Shown in pieces: positions 22,669 through 32,003 of a DNA stretch of 60,979 nucleotides. Origin of the DNA: UBA8438 sp963934795 (GTDB lineage: Bacteria; Acidobacteriota; Vicinamibacteria; Vicinamibacterales; UBA8438); assembly GCA_963934795.1 (NCBI GenBank), contig CAWWAF010000009.1:1-60979 (forward strand). Reading direction: 5' to 3'. Made by a program: the position numbers and the translations under genes. Positions within the stretch are counted from its first letter, which is position 1. Each line of letters begins with the position of its first letter. The notes beneath the pieces were generated by a model. The model was not told the DNA's origin. It was given only the letters and a program-made list of their open reading frames with translations, and made no database searches.

Positions 22669-22718
22669 CCAGGGTTGCCACGCGTCGGGGGTTGCCGGTT
22701 GCGTCCAGGGTTGCCACG
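22669..22718. repeat. Direct repeats with GGGTTGCC units
   Basis: CCAGGGTTGCCACG occurs twice (22669-22682 and 22705-22718), 36 bases apart. A third GGGTTGCC (22689-22696) lies between them, giving spacings of 17 and 19 bases. The array lies in the intergenic region between dsbD and the gene at 22789, about 70 bases before the latter's start. It could be an operator. Confidence 0.5.
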
Positions 22719-22788
22719 TTTTGGGGTGGTGCAGGCTTGCGTCCGCACAGGCCAAGATGCCACCCTTCACCCAGGAGGCCGAAGACCG

Positions 22789-23211
22789 ATGAGTCGTGTG
22801 GGTCGCGCGTCGCCGGCCGTACAGTGGATATTGGCTGTCGCTCTGCTGGTCACCGCCGGTGTGGTTGGGACCACAGCCGTCCGTGAGTGGCGCGACGGCA
22901 CCGGTATCCAGGACGCCTCAGCGACATCCCCCGACGATGCGGCGTCCCCCACGTCCGCGCCGCCGGGGGCGGTCCGAATCCCGGTGCTTCTACTCGAGGG
23001 GGATATGCGCGTGCGGATTGGCGATACCGCCAGCAAGGTCGCGACCTTGCTGGGTCGCGGGGCTGAAGTCGGCCGATTCGAGCTTGAGCGGACCGACCAG
23101 GGCGACCGCCTGGTGCGTTTCTACGAGCACCGCGAAGTCCGCTTCCTGCTCGTGTTCTCGCTGTCTGAATCGCCGCAGGACCCGACCATCACCGACATTT
23201 TCGCGTATTAG
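22789..23211 (+). CDS. Small single-span membrane protein of unknown function
   Basis: The 140-residue protein has one N-terminal membrane segment (VQWILAVALLVTAGVVGTTA) and a Ser/Pro/Ala-rich linker. A compact C-terminal domain follows (MRVRIGDTASKVATLLGR, then DRLVRFYEHREVRFLLVFS). The 'VRIGDTxxKVxxLLG' start recalls the BamE/SmpA type of small lipoprotein domain, but I would not assign it. AGGAGG at 22773-22778 supports this ATG. Repeats with GGGTTGCC units lie just upstream. Confidence 0.65.
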   Translation: MSRVGRASPAVQWILAVALLVTAGVVGTTAVREWRDGTGIQDASATSPDDAASPTSAPPGAVRIPVLLLEGDMRVRIGDTASKVATLLGRGAEVGRFELERTDQGDRLVRFYEHREVRFLLVFSLSESPQDPTITDIFAY

Positions 23212-23238
23212 AAGGGGCGGCGCCCCACACGCCACGCG

Positions 23239-26013
23239 TCAGTCGTCGATGTCTGCCAGCGCCGTGTCCGTGCGGCTGATCCGGGCGCGGCGGAGGCGGC
23301 CTTTTGCCGGGACCCGCATTTCAGAGACTCGATCTGTGACGGGCACGGTCACCGTTTCCTCGTCGCCTGATCGGTAGACCAGCTCCACGGTGACCGGGAG
23401 GTCGAAGAGCCGCTCGGTGCGCTGCTCGAACCGGAGGACGACTTCGTCGCCCGTCGCTGTCGTCTCTACGCGTGACGAAAACTCGAGCTCCGGCAGCCCC
23501 ATTTCATGGATCCAGCGCTCGAAGAAACGATCGAGTGGCACTCCCGACTCGAGTTCGAAGGCGAGCTGCAGTGCGTCCGTGCCAACCTTCTCGAAGCGTG
23601 ACGCGTGGTAGAACCGGCGGAGCCCGTTGAAGAAGACATCGTCCCCGAGCAGGCCCCGCAGCATGTGCAGCACCATGGCGCCCTTGTTGTAGACCAACGC
23701 CCGGAACACACGTGGTTTTTGGTCGAGATGCCCGAGCCGGTAGCCCAGATAGACGGGGCCTTCGCGCGACTGACGCATGGCCCAGTCCCGCATCTGCTGC
23801 AAGATGTCGGTAAAGACCTCGGGCCCGGCGCTCTGCTCGGCATACAGGGCCGCGAAGTACTGGGCCAGTCCTTCGCTCAGCCACTGCTCGTGATAGTTCT
23901 TCCAACCAACCGCTTGTCCCCACCACTGGTGCGCCACCTCGTGGGCCAGGAAGAACGATGGATACCCGCTGAAACTGACTGGATCGGTTTTCCACGACAC
24001 GATCACGCCCGGTGCTTGCGGCAGCGGGTGGTTCATCACTGCGAAGTAGGCCGGGCTGTGTCCGCCCGGCTGTCGGCTGTCTGTTGTGGCGACGGTCATT
24101 GAGGGGTACGGGATGTCGCCCAGCAGTGTCCCGTAAAAGGCCGCGATGTCGGCCGCCTGGTCGACGACCACTTCGACCTCGTCGACACTCCGCGGGCTCG
24201 CCAGACCCGTGACCGTGAGGGTGTCGTAGTACACCGCGCCGCGGCTGCGGTGCTCCGTCCCTGGTCCTGCGCTATCCGTGAGCCGGACCGTGCGAGCCGG
24301 GACTGCATGGTCTTCGAAACGTGAAATCAGTGCCGACAGGTATCGCGCTGGCTGGACGGCCACGAATTCGAACCGTTGCGGCCCGGTGCCTCCGGAGCCG
24401 ACGACGGGTGGGTTCGTCTCGAGCGGGGAGCCGCTGGCCACCACGCCCCAGCTCGGCGGCACCGACAGCTGCAGGGTAGCGGTTGCGTAGTCTGTGACCG
24501 CGCCCTGCGGATACCAGTAGCTCCGGTTGCTGTAGACATAGCGAGGTTCTCCGAGCCCGGTCAGGCCCGCCGCCTGATACCAGAAATACTGGGTGCCAAT
24601 CCAGTCTTCGTCCAGCGCCTGCCCCCGCAAGTCACCCGCGTATTGGATGTCGACGGTGAATTCGGCCCCGCCGGCCACCTTGTTTGGCAGGTTGATGACC
24701 AGGGTGTTCTGCCCGTTCACGCGGAAAAAGAGCAGCGGGCCGAACTCGCTGGAGCTGACCGACGACACCGTCAGGTCCTCCGCGAGCCGCAGGTTGAAGG
24801 TCTTGATGGGGGGGCCTTTCACCCGCATGGCCAACCGGGTGGTCCCGACGATGCGGCACCCAACGAGTTCGGGGGTCGCACGCAGTTCCTGCTGCGTGAC
24901 CCCCAGCGGCTCAAATGAGGCGTCGATGTCGTAGTCGAGGATGTCGACCGCGGCCTGATCGTCGTCACCAAAGTAGCGGGTTTGTGTGGCCCGTTTTCGC
25001 GCCGACGGATAGAGCGAGATGACTCGCCCAGTCGTCCGGTTCGACAACGACATGTCCTCTGGTTGCCCGCCAGCCTGCGCGTAGGTCAACGTGCCGTGCT
25101 TCTCGGTCCGCACCTCCGCGAGGAAGTCGCCGGCTCCTGGGATGATCGACCAGATGCCGTCGCTGATGTGTGACAGGTCGAGCCTGAAGGACAGCTCGAT
25201 CAGTTCGTTGAAGACCTCGGTCGCGTCGTCTAGCTCGCCCTGGTCCACGGACTGTTCGACGAGGGCACTCGTCGACACCCGCGAGGTAAACACATCCGGG
25301 TGCAGACGCACGAACGCCGCATCGAATTTCGTCTCAAGGGTGTCTTCCCCGTCGAAGATGCGGAGCTGTCCCCGTTCAGCCTCAGGCTGTGGAGTGAAGC
25401 TCATCGCGCCGTCGCCCAAGAGGACCAGTCCTGTGACCCCGGTGTCCGTTTCCGCGACGAACACCGTTCCCTTGCGCAGCGTGAGCGACAGATCCTCGCC
25501 GAGAATGACGAGATTGTTGGCGGCGTATTGCCGGGTGGCGGTCAACTGCAGGCGGTGCAGCCCGTCTACCGTGTCTACACGTGACTGGTCCCGGACGCCC
25601 CATCCGTCCTCGTCCAGGCGCACGACCTCGAGTTGCCACGTCTCGAGTCGGCCTTGCGCATCTGCCTCGAAGAACAGCTCGACCGTGACGTCGTACCCGC
25701 TGTCCGGCGGCACATCGTCGAGCGTCAGCTGGAAGCGGGGTCTCAGTTTGACCCGGTCGACCGTCGTCGGGAACATCTCGCGCGCGAAGGCGGTAGCCGC
25801 GACCTGATCGGCACCGGGGGCGAGGAGCGTGAGAAACCGCGCCTGGTCGCCCGTGGCAACCGTCTGCTGCAGCGAGTCGAGTAATGACTGGTAAGGGGGT
25901 GGGGTCTGGCTTTGCGCCGCGGCGGGGGCACCGCACACCACGCACAGGAGTAACACACCGAGCGGGCGCCACCAGTTCCCAACACCGATCGGAGTGGGCA
26001 CACGCGTCACCAT
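23239..26013 (-). CDS. M1 family zinc metallopeptidase, secreted
   Basis: The 924-residue protein has a signal peptide (LGVLLLCVVCGAPAAAQ) and a long N-terminal region of about 330 residues that I do not recognise. An M1 aminopeptidase-like part follows, with beta-rich domain VKGPPIKTFNLRLAEDLTV and the zinc site HEVAHQWWG...NYHEQWLSEGLAQYFA (HExxH plus Glu). The usual substrate-anchoring GxMEN signature is not evident; 'GGHSPAYFAVMNHPL' stands at that position. It probably cleaves peptides in the periplasm or outside the cell. A C-terminal beta-sandwich follows the catalytic helical part. Confidence 0.85.
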   Translation of the reverse strand: MVTRVPTPIGVGNWWRPLGVLLLCVVCGAPAAAQSQTPPPYQSLLDSLQQTVATGDQARFLTLLAPGADQVAATAFAREMFPTTVDRVKLRPRFQLTLDDVPPDSGYDVTVELFFEADAQGRLETWQLEVVRLDEDGWGVRDQSRVDTVDGLHRLQLTATRQYAANNLVILGEDLSLTLRKGTVFVAETDTGVTGLVLLGDGAMSFTPQPEAERGQLRIFDGEDTLETKFDAAFVRLHPDVFTSRVSTSALVEQSVDQGELDDATEVFNELIELSFRLDLSHISDGIWSIIPGAGDFLAEVRTEKHGTLTYAQAGGQPEDMSLSNRTTGRVISLYPSARKRATQTRYFGDDDQAAVDILDYDIDASFEPLGVTQQELRATPELVGCRIVGTTRLAMRVKGPPIKTFNLRLAEDLTVSSVSSSEFGPLLFFRVNGQNTLVINLPNKVAGGAEFTVDIQYAGDLRGQALDEDWIGTQYFWYQAAGLTGLGEPRYVYSNRSYWYPQGAVTDYATATLQLSVPPSWGVVASGSPLETNPPVVGSGGTGPQRFEFVAVQPARYLSALISRFEDHAVPARTVRLTDSAGPGTEHRSRGAVYYDTLTVTGLASPRSVDEVEVVVDQAADIAAFYGTLLGDIPYPSMTVATTDSRQPGGHSPAYFAVMNHPLPQAPGVIVSWKTDPVSFSGYPSFFLAHEVAHQWWGQAVGWKNYHEQWLSEGLAQYFAALYAEQSAGPEVFTDILQQMRDWAMRQSREGPVYLGYRLGHLDQKPRVFRALVYNKGAMVLHMLRGLLGDDVFFNGLRRFYHASRFEKVGTDALQLAFELESGVPLDRFFERWIHEMGLPELEFSSRVETTATGDEVVLRFEQRTERLFDLPVTVELVYRSGDEETVTVPVTDRVSEMRVPAKGRLRRARISRTDTALADIDD

Positions 26014-26073
26014 TGGGTCATCTTATCCCAGCGTACCTGAGTTCCCAGCGCAGTCTGCGTTATCCTCACGGGC

Positions 26074-26457
26074 ATGGCGATTCGAACGGAAATGACTCTC
26101 CGGCTGGAGAACACCCCTGGCGCATTGGCGCGGTTGTGTCAGACCTTGGCGGCCGAGAAGATCAATTTATTGGCTCTCAATCTGGAGAGTACCGGCGTCT
26201 TGCATCTGGTCACCGAGAATCCCGTCCATACCGCGGGTCTGCTGCGCAGCAAAGACTACGCGGTTGACGAGTGCGACGTACTCTTCGTGACGATGCCCAA
26301 CCGTCCTGGCGCGCTGAGCGCGACGACCCGCGCCTTGCGCGACGCCGGTGTCAACATCAACTACGCGTTCGCGTCGGCGATCACCGAACAGAACATGGCG
26401 GCGCTTGTCGTTGGCGTCGACGACGCCCAACGCGCCGCAACCGCGGCCGGCATGTAG
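26074..26457 (+). CDS. Stand-alone tandem ACT-domain protein
   Basis: The 127-residue protein has two ACT repeats: LRLENTPGALARLCQTLAAE (about 8-60) and VTMPNRPGALSATTRALRD (about 70-127). ACT domains bind amino acids or related ligands and control enzymes or transcription, but there is no catalytic or DNA-binding part. It resembles proteins annotated as ACT-domain amino-acid-binding proteins. It is separated from the M1 gene by a short divergent gap. The ribosome binding site is weak. Confidence 0.85.
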   Translation: MAIRTEMTLRLENTPGALARLCQTLAAEKINLLALNLESTGVLHLVTENPVHTAGLLRSKDYAVDECDVLFVTMPNRPGALSATTRALRDAGVNINYAFASAITEQNMAALVVGVDDAQRAATAAGM

Positions 26458-26564
26458 GAACCTCGGCGCGCGTGAGGCGTGCCCGGGGGACACGGAATTG
26501 GGGGCAGTCAGGGTCCCCACGGAGCGGACGCGTGGGGTTCGACGGAAGCCCGTCAAGAGGCGAC

Positions 26565-26759
26565 ATGCATCTCTACATAGACACCATGGATGCGGTCCTG
26601 GTGGACTTCGAGTCGGACGGCCGCGTGCGGCTGGACGACGAAGACTGGTCGACGCCGTCACTCCAGGAGCGCCGGGCCATCCTGCACGCCGTGCAATCGG
26701 AGATCGAGCGACTGCAAGACCTGGTGCTCGCGCTGGACCAGGACCAGAACGAGGGCTAG
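26565..26759 (+). CDS. Small acidic protein of unknown function
   Basis: A 64-residue acidic protein starts at an ATG preceded by AAGAGG. It reads HLYIDTMDAVLVDFESDGRV, then DWSTPSLQERRAILHAVQSE and a helical tail ending in DQDQNEG. I recognise no family. Its TAG shares the palindromic CTAG with the convergent clpA stop, giving a 4-base overlap. Spacing to the ACT gene (107 bases) leaves room for its own promoter. Confidence 0.6.
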   Translation: MHLYIDTMDAVLVDFESDGRVRLDDEDWSTPSLQERRAILHAVQSEIERLQDLVLALDQDQNEG

Positions 26760-29167
26760 TCCTCGTCGGTCGATTCGACCGGCGGGCTCGGTTCGACGTC
26801 GAACCGCAGCTTGTCGTCGGCCAATGTGATTCGCACGGTGCCCCCGTGTTCGAGCCCACCGAACAAAATCTCGTCGGTCAGCGGATTGCGTACCTCGGTC
26901 TGGATGACTCGAGCCAGCGGTCTGGCCCCGTACTTCGGCTCGTAGCCCTTCTGCGCGAGCCAGGCGCGAGCCTCCGGTTCGAGCGTGATGGCGACATGGC
27001 GCTCGGCAAGTTGCGCCTCGAGCTGGAGCACGAACTTTTCGACAATGGTTTCTACCACCTCTGGCGGCAGACTGTCGAAGGTGACCGTGGCGTCGAGACG
27101 GTTCCGGAATTCCGGGCTGAACACCCGCTCGATGGCGGCCTTGGTACGGCCGTGATCTCCGGTGGCCTGGTCCTCGCCGAAGCCGATCCGCGCGGCATTC
27201 ATTTCGCGCGATCCCGCGTTGGAGGTCATGATGACCACCACCTGCCGGAAGTCCGCCTTGCGTCCGTTATTGTCTGTCAGGGTGGCGTGGTCCATCACCT
27301 GGAGCAAGATGTTGTAGACGTCCGGGTGGGCCTTCTCGATTTCGTCGAGGAGCAGCACCGCGTAGGGGTGAGACCGAACCGCGTCGACCAGTAGCCCCCC
27401 TTGTTCGAAGCCCACATAGCCGGGTGGGGCTCCGATCAATCGCGCCACGGCATGCTTCTCCATGTACTCGCTCATGTCGTAGCGGATGAACTCGTTCCCG
27501 AGATGAATGGCCAGCTGTTTGGCCAGTTCGGTCTTGCCCACCCCGGTGGGGCCCGTGAACAGGAAACAGCCCGCGGGGCGATCCGGTTGACCGAGCCCTG
27601 CCCGCGCCCGCTTGATGGCCGTCACCACCTCGGACACAGCGTCGTCTTGGCCGAACACCACGCGACGCAGGGCTTCGTCGAGCGACCGTAGCCGCTCCTT
27701 GTCCGTCACCGACGCCTGTTTCGCGGGAATCCTGGCCATCCGGGCGATGACCCGCTCGATATCCGTCGCCGTGACTCGGTGTCTCTCAGGCGGGGTCGTC
27801 TCTGCTGTATCGTCGACCCCGAGGTCGGCGAGTTCGACCTCTGCCACCGCCTCCAGCGTGGTTGCAGCGGTGGCCGCCAGGGTCGGGGTGCCCGAGGTGA
27901 CGGGACTCGCCACCACCGGCGCCGCGGCCGCGATCTTGGCGCCGGCTTCGTCAAGCACGTCTATCGCGCTGTCTGGGAGCCGGGTGTCCCGCAGGTGCCG
28001 TCCGGCCAGTTTCGCGGCAGCCTTCAACGCGCCGTCAGTGAAGCTGACGTTGTGATGGTCCTCGTAGCGCGACCGCAGCCCCTTCAGAATTTCGACCGTC
28101 TCATCGACGCTGGGCTCCTCAACCACTACGCGCTGTAGTCGGCGCGCCAGGCCACGGTCCCGCTCGATCTGCTTGTACTCGTCGAACGTCGTCGACCCGA
28201 CGACCCGGAGCTCGCCCGCCACCAGCACCGGCTTAATCAACGTGGCGAGGTCCATGGTGCCGCCCGTCGTGGCCCCAGCCCCGACCGTCGAATGCACCTC
28301 GTCGATAAAGAGGATCGGGTTCGGGCGCGCGGTCAGCGCGTCGGTGACCGCCTTGAAGCGCTCTTCGAAGTCTCCCCGGAACCGGGTGCCGGCGAGCAGC
28401 GCCGCGGTGTCCAGCGAGAACACCTCTGCCCCGCGAAGCCGAGGCGGCACGTCATCGTCAAGGAGCCGGCTGGCCAGCCCTTCGGCCAGCGCCGTCTTCC
28501 CCACACCCGCGTCGCCAACGAAGACGGGATTGTTCTTGCGCCGACGACAGAGAATTTCGAGGGTGCGTTGCAGTTCATCGCGACGACCGATCAGCGGGTC
28601 CAGCTTGCCTTGGCTGGCGCGGTCGGTGAGGCTGAGCGCAAACGCTGTGAGCGGGTCGCGCGATGCCGCCCCGCCCTCGCTTCCGGCTCCCGATTCGGCC
28701 CCCTCCCGGGTTTCGCCCGCACCGTTGGCGGTCGGCACCTTGGCGATGCCATGTGAGATGTAGTTCAGGACATCCAGTCTCGTAATGCCTTGCGATTGCA
28801 GCAACTCGGCCGCAAACGAGTTGGGCTGCTGCAGCGTCGCCGCCAGCACATCGCCGAACCGGACTTCGTCTTTCCCGGCGCTTTGGACATGCAAGACGGC
28901 GTTTTGCAGGACACGTTGGAACGCCAGTGTCTGGTCCGGTTCCCGGCCCCGCGACGTGCGGGGGAACTGCTCGAGGGTACCGAGAAACTCGTCCAGCGAG
29001 TGACGCAACGCGGGGAGGTCGCCACCGCAGGCCGTCAGAATTTTTTCGCCGTCGGGATCGTGCGCCAGGGCATACAACAGGTGCTCGAGCGTCAGATGGG
29101 TATGACGCCGAGCCGCAGCCTCGCGGTAGGCGACGTTCAGGATGAGCTCGAGTGCGGCGCTGAACAT
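26756..29167 (-). CDS. clpA: ATP-dependent Clp protease ATPase subunit ClpA
   Basis: The 803-residue AAA+ unfoldase feeds substrates to ClpP. It has the N-terminal ClpN repeats (ALELILNVAYREAAARRHTH), D1 with Walker A GDAGVGKT near 220, and D2 with Walker A GPTGVGKT near 540. A C-terminal D2-small domain follows. It lacks the long M-domain coiled coil of ClpB, which supports ClpA. A Pro/Ala/Thr-rich insert sits between D1 and D2 (about 415-455). It lies 10 bases after clpS, so the two form an operon for N-degron substrates. clpP is not in the window. Confidence 0.95.
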   Translation of the reverse strand: MFSAALELILNVAYREAAARRHTHLTLEHLLYALAHDPDGEKILTACGGDLPALRHSLDEFLGTLEQFPRTSRGREPDQTLAFQRVLQNAVLHVQSAGKDEVRFGDVLAATLQQPNSFAAELLQSQGITRLDVLNYISHGIAKVPTANGAGETREGAESGAGSEGGAASRDPLTAFALSLTDRASQGKLDPLIGRRDELQRTLEILCRRRKNNPVFVGDAGVGKTALAEGLASRLLDDDVPPRLRGAEVFSLDTAALLAGTRFRGDFEERFKAVTDALTARPNPILFIDEVHSTVGAGATTGGTMDLATLIKPVLVAGELRVVGSTTFDEYKQIERDRGLARRLQRVVVEEPSVDETVEILKGLRSRYEDHHNVSFTDGALKAAAKLAGRHLRDTRLPDSAIDVLDEAGAKIAAAAPVVASPVTSGTPTLAATAATTLEAVAEVELADLGVDDTAETTPPERHRVTATDIERVIARMARIPAKQASVTDKERLRSLDEALRRVVFGQDDAVSEVVTAIKRARAGLGQPDRPAGCFLFTGPTGVGKTELAKQLAIHLGNEFIRYDMSEYMEKHAVARLIGAPPGYVGFEQGGLLVDAVRSHPYAVLLLDEIEKAHPDVYNILLQVMDHATLTDNNGRKADFRQVVVIMTSNAGSREMNAARIGFGEDQATGDHGRTKAAIERVFSPEFRNRLDATVTFDSLPPEVVETIVEKFVLQLEAQLAERHVAITLEPEARAWLAQKGYEPKYGARPLARVIQTEVRNPLTDEILFGGLEHGGTVRITLADDKLRFDVEPSPPVESTDED

Positions 29168-29177
29168 GGGGTCCGGG

Positions 29178-29489
29178 TCACTCCTCTTCGAGGGTCGCCT
29201 GAAGCGGGAATCCGGCTTGCTGGGCCAGGTCCTGGGTCGTGGCGACTTTGGTCTCGGCGACGTCGTAGTTGTAAGCCCCGCAGATGCCGCGCCCTTCGGT
29301 GTGGACCTGCATCATGATGCGGTGGGCTTCGGACGGGGGTTTGTGGAACACGCCTTCCAGGATCTGAATGACGAACTCCATCGTGGTGTAGTCGTCGTTC
29401 TGAAGCAGCACCTTGTAGAGGGTCGGCTTCTTGGTCTTCTGACGGGTCTCTTCGAGCACGCCGTCGCTTGTATTCCTGTCCGCCATCAT
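29178..29489 (-). CDS. clpS: ClpS adaptor protein
   Basis: The 103-residue adaptor delivers N-degron substrates to ClpA. The signature is clear: YKVLLQNDDYTTMEFVIQIL, then HRIMMQVHTEGRGICGAYNY, the core that binds the N-terminal residue and ClpA. The N-terminal extension of about 20 residues is the flexible tail seen in the family. Two adjacent ATG codons could serve as start. Upstream is the divergent MBL gene. Confidence 0.96.
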   Translation of the reverse strand: MMADRNTSDGVLEETRQKTKKPTLYKVLLQNDDYTTMEFVIQILEGVFHKPPSEAHRIMMQVHTEGRGICGAYNYDVAETKVATTQDLAQQAGFPLQATLEEE

Positions 29490-29565
29490 GCTCTGTTCAT
29501 CAAACTATGGAGGCCACGACGAGGTCAAGCCGGTGATGACGCCTGCATAGTAAGATTTCACCTCT

Positions 29566-30492
29566 ATGCAGACCATTGCGCGTGGCATCACCTATGCCGA
29601 TCTGAATTTTCTCGGGAAGCCCAGAATTATTGCCACGGCCGCGATACAGAGTCCCGGCGGGGTAGCGCTCGTGGACCCTGGGCCGTCCACCTGTCTCGAC
29701 ACCCTTCGGGCGGCACTGGGCGACCAAGGGATTGGCATCGCCGATGTTCGCGCGATCCTTCTAACCCACATTCATCTCGATCACGCTGGCGCCACCGGAA
29801 CCCTCGTGCGCGACAACCCCGAGATCCAGGTCTACGTGCACGAACGAGGTGCGCGTCACATGGTAGACCCGGCCAAGCTCATCAACAGCGCGACCCGGCT
29901 CTACGGTGACGAGATGGATCGACTGTGGGGCGAGTTCCTGCCGGTGCCCCAGGAGAACATCCAGGCGCTCGCCGGGGGGGAGCGCGTGCGTGTGGCCGAC
30001 CGCGATCTGGAGGTGGCCTATACCCCCGGTCATGCGTCCCATCACGTGAGTTATCTCGACCGGGAAAGCGGCGTGGCGTTCGTGGGCGATACGGCCGGCA
30101 TTCGTACTGGCCCCGACCTGTTCGCGATGCCACCCACGCCACCGCCAGATATTGATATTCAGGTCTGGAAGGCCAGCGCCGCGCTGATTGGAGACTGGCA
30201 GGCCGAGACGCTGTTTCTGACCCACTTCGGGCCCCACGGCGAGTCGGCCGCCCACATGGCCAGTCTCCTGGAGCATCTCGACGGCGTGGCGGAGCTCGCG
30301 CGGGCCATTGTTGAAGACGAGCGAGCCTCCACGGCGGACGAGCGCGTGGCACGTTTTGTGACAGACATTCGTGGCTATCTCCAGCGTCACATGTCCGATG
30401 CCGCCGCCGCGCTCTATGACAAGGCGGCACCACTGGACCAGTGCTGGCTCGGTCTGGAGCGCTACTGGAAGAAACAGGGGGTCGGCGCATGA
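29566..30492 (+). CDS. MBL-fold metallo-hydrolase
   Basis: The 308-residue protein has the metallo-beta-lactamase signature (AILLTHIHLDHAGATG), a second His in HASHHVSYLD, and an Asp in VGDTAGI. FLTHFGPHG gives the third His. It is expected to hold two metal ions. The C-terminal domain (after about 230) is helical. The substrate is unknown; the family includes glyoxalase II and other thioester or lactone hydrolases. Its stop overlaps the DinB start (ATGA), so the two are translationally coupled. Confidence 0.88.
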   Translation: MQTIARGITYADLNFLGKPRIIATAAIQSPGGVALVDPGPSTCLDTLRAALGDQGIGIADVRAILLTHIHLDHAGATGTLVRDNPEIQVYVHERGARHMVDPAKLINSATRLYGDEMDRLWGEFLPVPQENIQALAGGERVRVADRDLEVAYTPGHASHHVSYLDRESGVAFVGDTAGIRTGPDLFAMPPTPPPDIDIQVWKASAALIGDWQAETLFLTHFGPHGESAAHMASLLEHLDGVAELARAIVEDERASTADERVARFVTDIRGYLQRHMSDAAAALYDKAAPLDQCWLGLERYWKKQGVGA

Positions 30493-31070
30493 CGGACGGT
30501 ACAACCCTCACGGTCATGACCGGGACCGAACGCACCCACGTCACCGATCTGCTGTGCCGCACACGGGACGGTCTGCTCGCCGCGATTGAACCGCTGACTG
30601 CTGACCAATGGACCTTCCGGTCCGGGCCAGACCGCTGGTCGATCGGGCTGATTGCTGAGCATCTCGGGCTGGTTGAGGGGCGGCTGTTCGGGCAGGTAGA
30701 GCGGGCGCTGAAGACCCCGGTCAATCCGGAGTGGGAGACTGCAACGGGCGGAAAGACAGCCGTTATCGAGACCATGCTCGGCAATCGCGACGCACGGCGT
30801 GACGCGCCAGAGCAGGTGATCCCGACGGGGGGAGTGGACCGCGAGGCGGCGGTCGGGCTGTTTCTGGACCGTCGTGCCCACACCATCGCCTTCGCCGAAA
30901 CGACCCAGCAGCCCCTCAAGACCCATACGCTAGACCACCACCGGCCGGTCTACGGCACCTTGAACGCGTATCAGTGGCTGCTCTATATCCCGCTGCACCA
31001 CCAGCGGCACCTCGACCAGATCGCGGAGGTCGCCTCGGCCCCCGGGTTTCCCTCGTCCGGCCAGGACTGA
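30489..31070 (+). CDS. DinB-family / mycothiol-dependent-like four-helix protein
   Basis: The 193-residue protein has the DinB fold, a four-helix bundle with metal-binding His residues. RDGLLAAIEPLTADQWTFRS is followed by WSIGLIAEHLGLVEGRLFGQ, and later YIPLHHQRHLDQIAEV. The His in AEH and the HHxxHLDQ pair are the usual metal ligands. DinB-like proteins act in thiol transfer, damage response or detoxification; the exact role is unknown. It overlaps the MBL gene and is followed four bases later by the dehydrogenase gene. Confidence 0.82.
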   Translation: MTDGTTLTVMTGTERTHVTDLLCRTRDGLLAAIEPLTADQWTFRSGPDRWSIGLIAEHLGLVEGRLFGQVERALKTPVNPEWETATGGKTAVIETMLGNRDARRDAPEQVIPTGGVDREAAVGLFLDRRAHTIAFAETTQQPLKTHTLDHHRPVYGTLNAYQWLLYIPLHHQRHLDQIAEVASAPGFPSSGQD

Positions 31071-31073
31071 TCT

Positions 31074-32003
31074 ATGCAACTCGGCTTTATCGGGCTCGGC
31101 ACCATGGGACGCCAGATGGCTCGGAACCTGATGGCGGGGGGCCACGGAATGGCCGTGTTCGCGCGTCGGGCGACATCGGCGCAACCGCTCGTTGACGCTG
31201 GGGCGACCTTGTGCGCCAGCCCCGCGGCGGTGGCGGAACACAGCGACGTCATCTTCACGATGGTCACCGGCACGAGCGACGTGCAACAGGTCGTGCTGGG
31301 CAGTGGTGATGATGAGGCGGGCAAAGGGATCGTGGACGGCGCGCGTCCCGGCTCGCTCGTGATCGACATGAGCACCATCGACCCGACCGCGACGCGCGCG
31401 ATGGCCAAGGTGCTGGCGGCCCGCGGCGTCGACATGCTTGACGCGCCGGTCTCCGGTGGGCCCCAGGGTGCGGCCGATGCGTCGCTGACGATCATGGTCG
31501 GTGGGCCGATGCCCGCGTTCGAGCGAGCACGGCCACTGTTCGAGTTGCTCGGCACGACGGTCACGCATCTCGGCGCCTCGGGTGCGGGGCACACCACGAA
31601 GGCGTGCAATCAGCTCGCCCTGTTGGTGACGGCCCAGGGTGCCGCCGAGGCGCTGACGCTGGCGGGACGGTGTGGGCTCGACGTCGAACAGGTGCGGACG
31701 GTGCTGATGGGCGGTGTCGCGTCCAGCCGGGTCCTGGATCTGTTCGGAACCCGCATGGCGTCGCGCGACTTCAGCGCGGGCATCGAGTCGCGGCTCTATC
31801 ACAAGGACATGGATATCGCCCTGAGCCTGGCCCACGACCGGGGTGCAGTGCTGCCGGCCGCCGCCGTAACCATGCAGTCCGTCAACGGTCTGATGGGGCG
31901 CGGGCGCGGGCGCGATGACTTGTCGGCCGTGATTACCGTGCTCGAAGACGCGGCAGGTGGTGCCGCGCCGGATGTGCCGACGGGATCGAAGCCCAAGGAA
32001 TGA
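31074..32003 (+). CDS. NAD(P)-dependent beta-hydroxyacid dehydrogenase (3-hydroxyisobutyrate dehydrogenase family)
   Basis: The 309-residue protein opens with the Rossmann motif LGFIGLGTMGRQMARNL. It has the family signature MLDAPVSGGPQGAADASLTI and the catalytic Lys region (HTTKACNQL). The C-terminal all-helical domain (SRLYHKDMDIALSLAHD) matches 3-hydroxyisobutyrate or tartronate semialdehyde reductases. It reduces or oxidises short beta-hydroxyacids in the cytoplasm. It is the third gene of a tight MBL-DinB-dehydrogenase unit. Confidence 0.9.
   Translation: MQLGFIGLGTMGRQMARNLMAGGHGMAVFARRATSAQPLVDAGATLCASPAAVAEHSDVIFTMVTGTSDVQQVVLGSGDDEAGKGIVDGARPGSLVIDMSTIDPTATRAMAKVLAARGVDMLDAPVSGGPQGAADASLTIMVGGPMPAFERARPLFELLGTTVTHLGASGAGHTTKACNQLALLVTAQGAAEALTLAGRCGLDVEQVRTVLMGGVASSRVLDLFGTRMASRDFSAGIESRLYHKDMDIALSLAHDRGAVLPAAAVTMQSVNGLMGRGRGRDDLSAVITVLEDAAGGAAPDVPTGSKPKE

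Noticed and set aside
26348..27394. 348-codon plus-strand frame across the small acidic gene and clpA
   Set aside because: It overlaps clpA, whose Walker motifs are unambiguous, and its own translation shows no domain.
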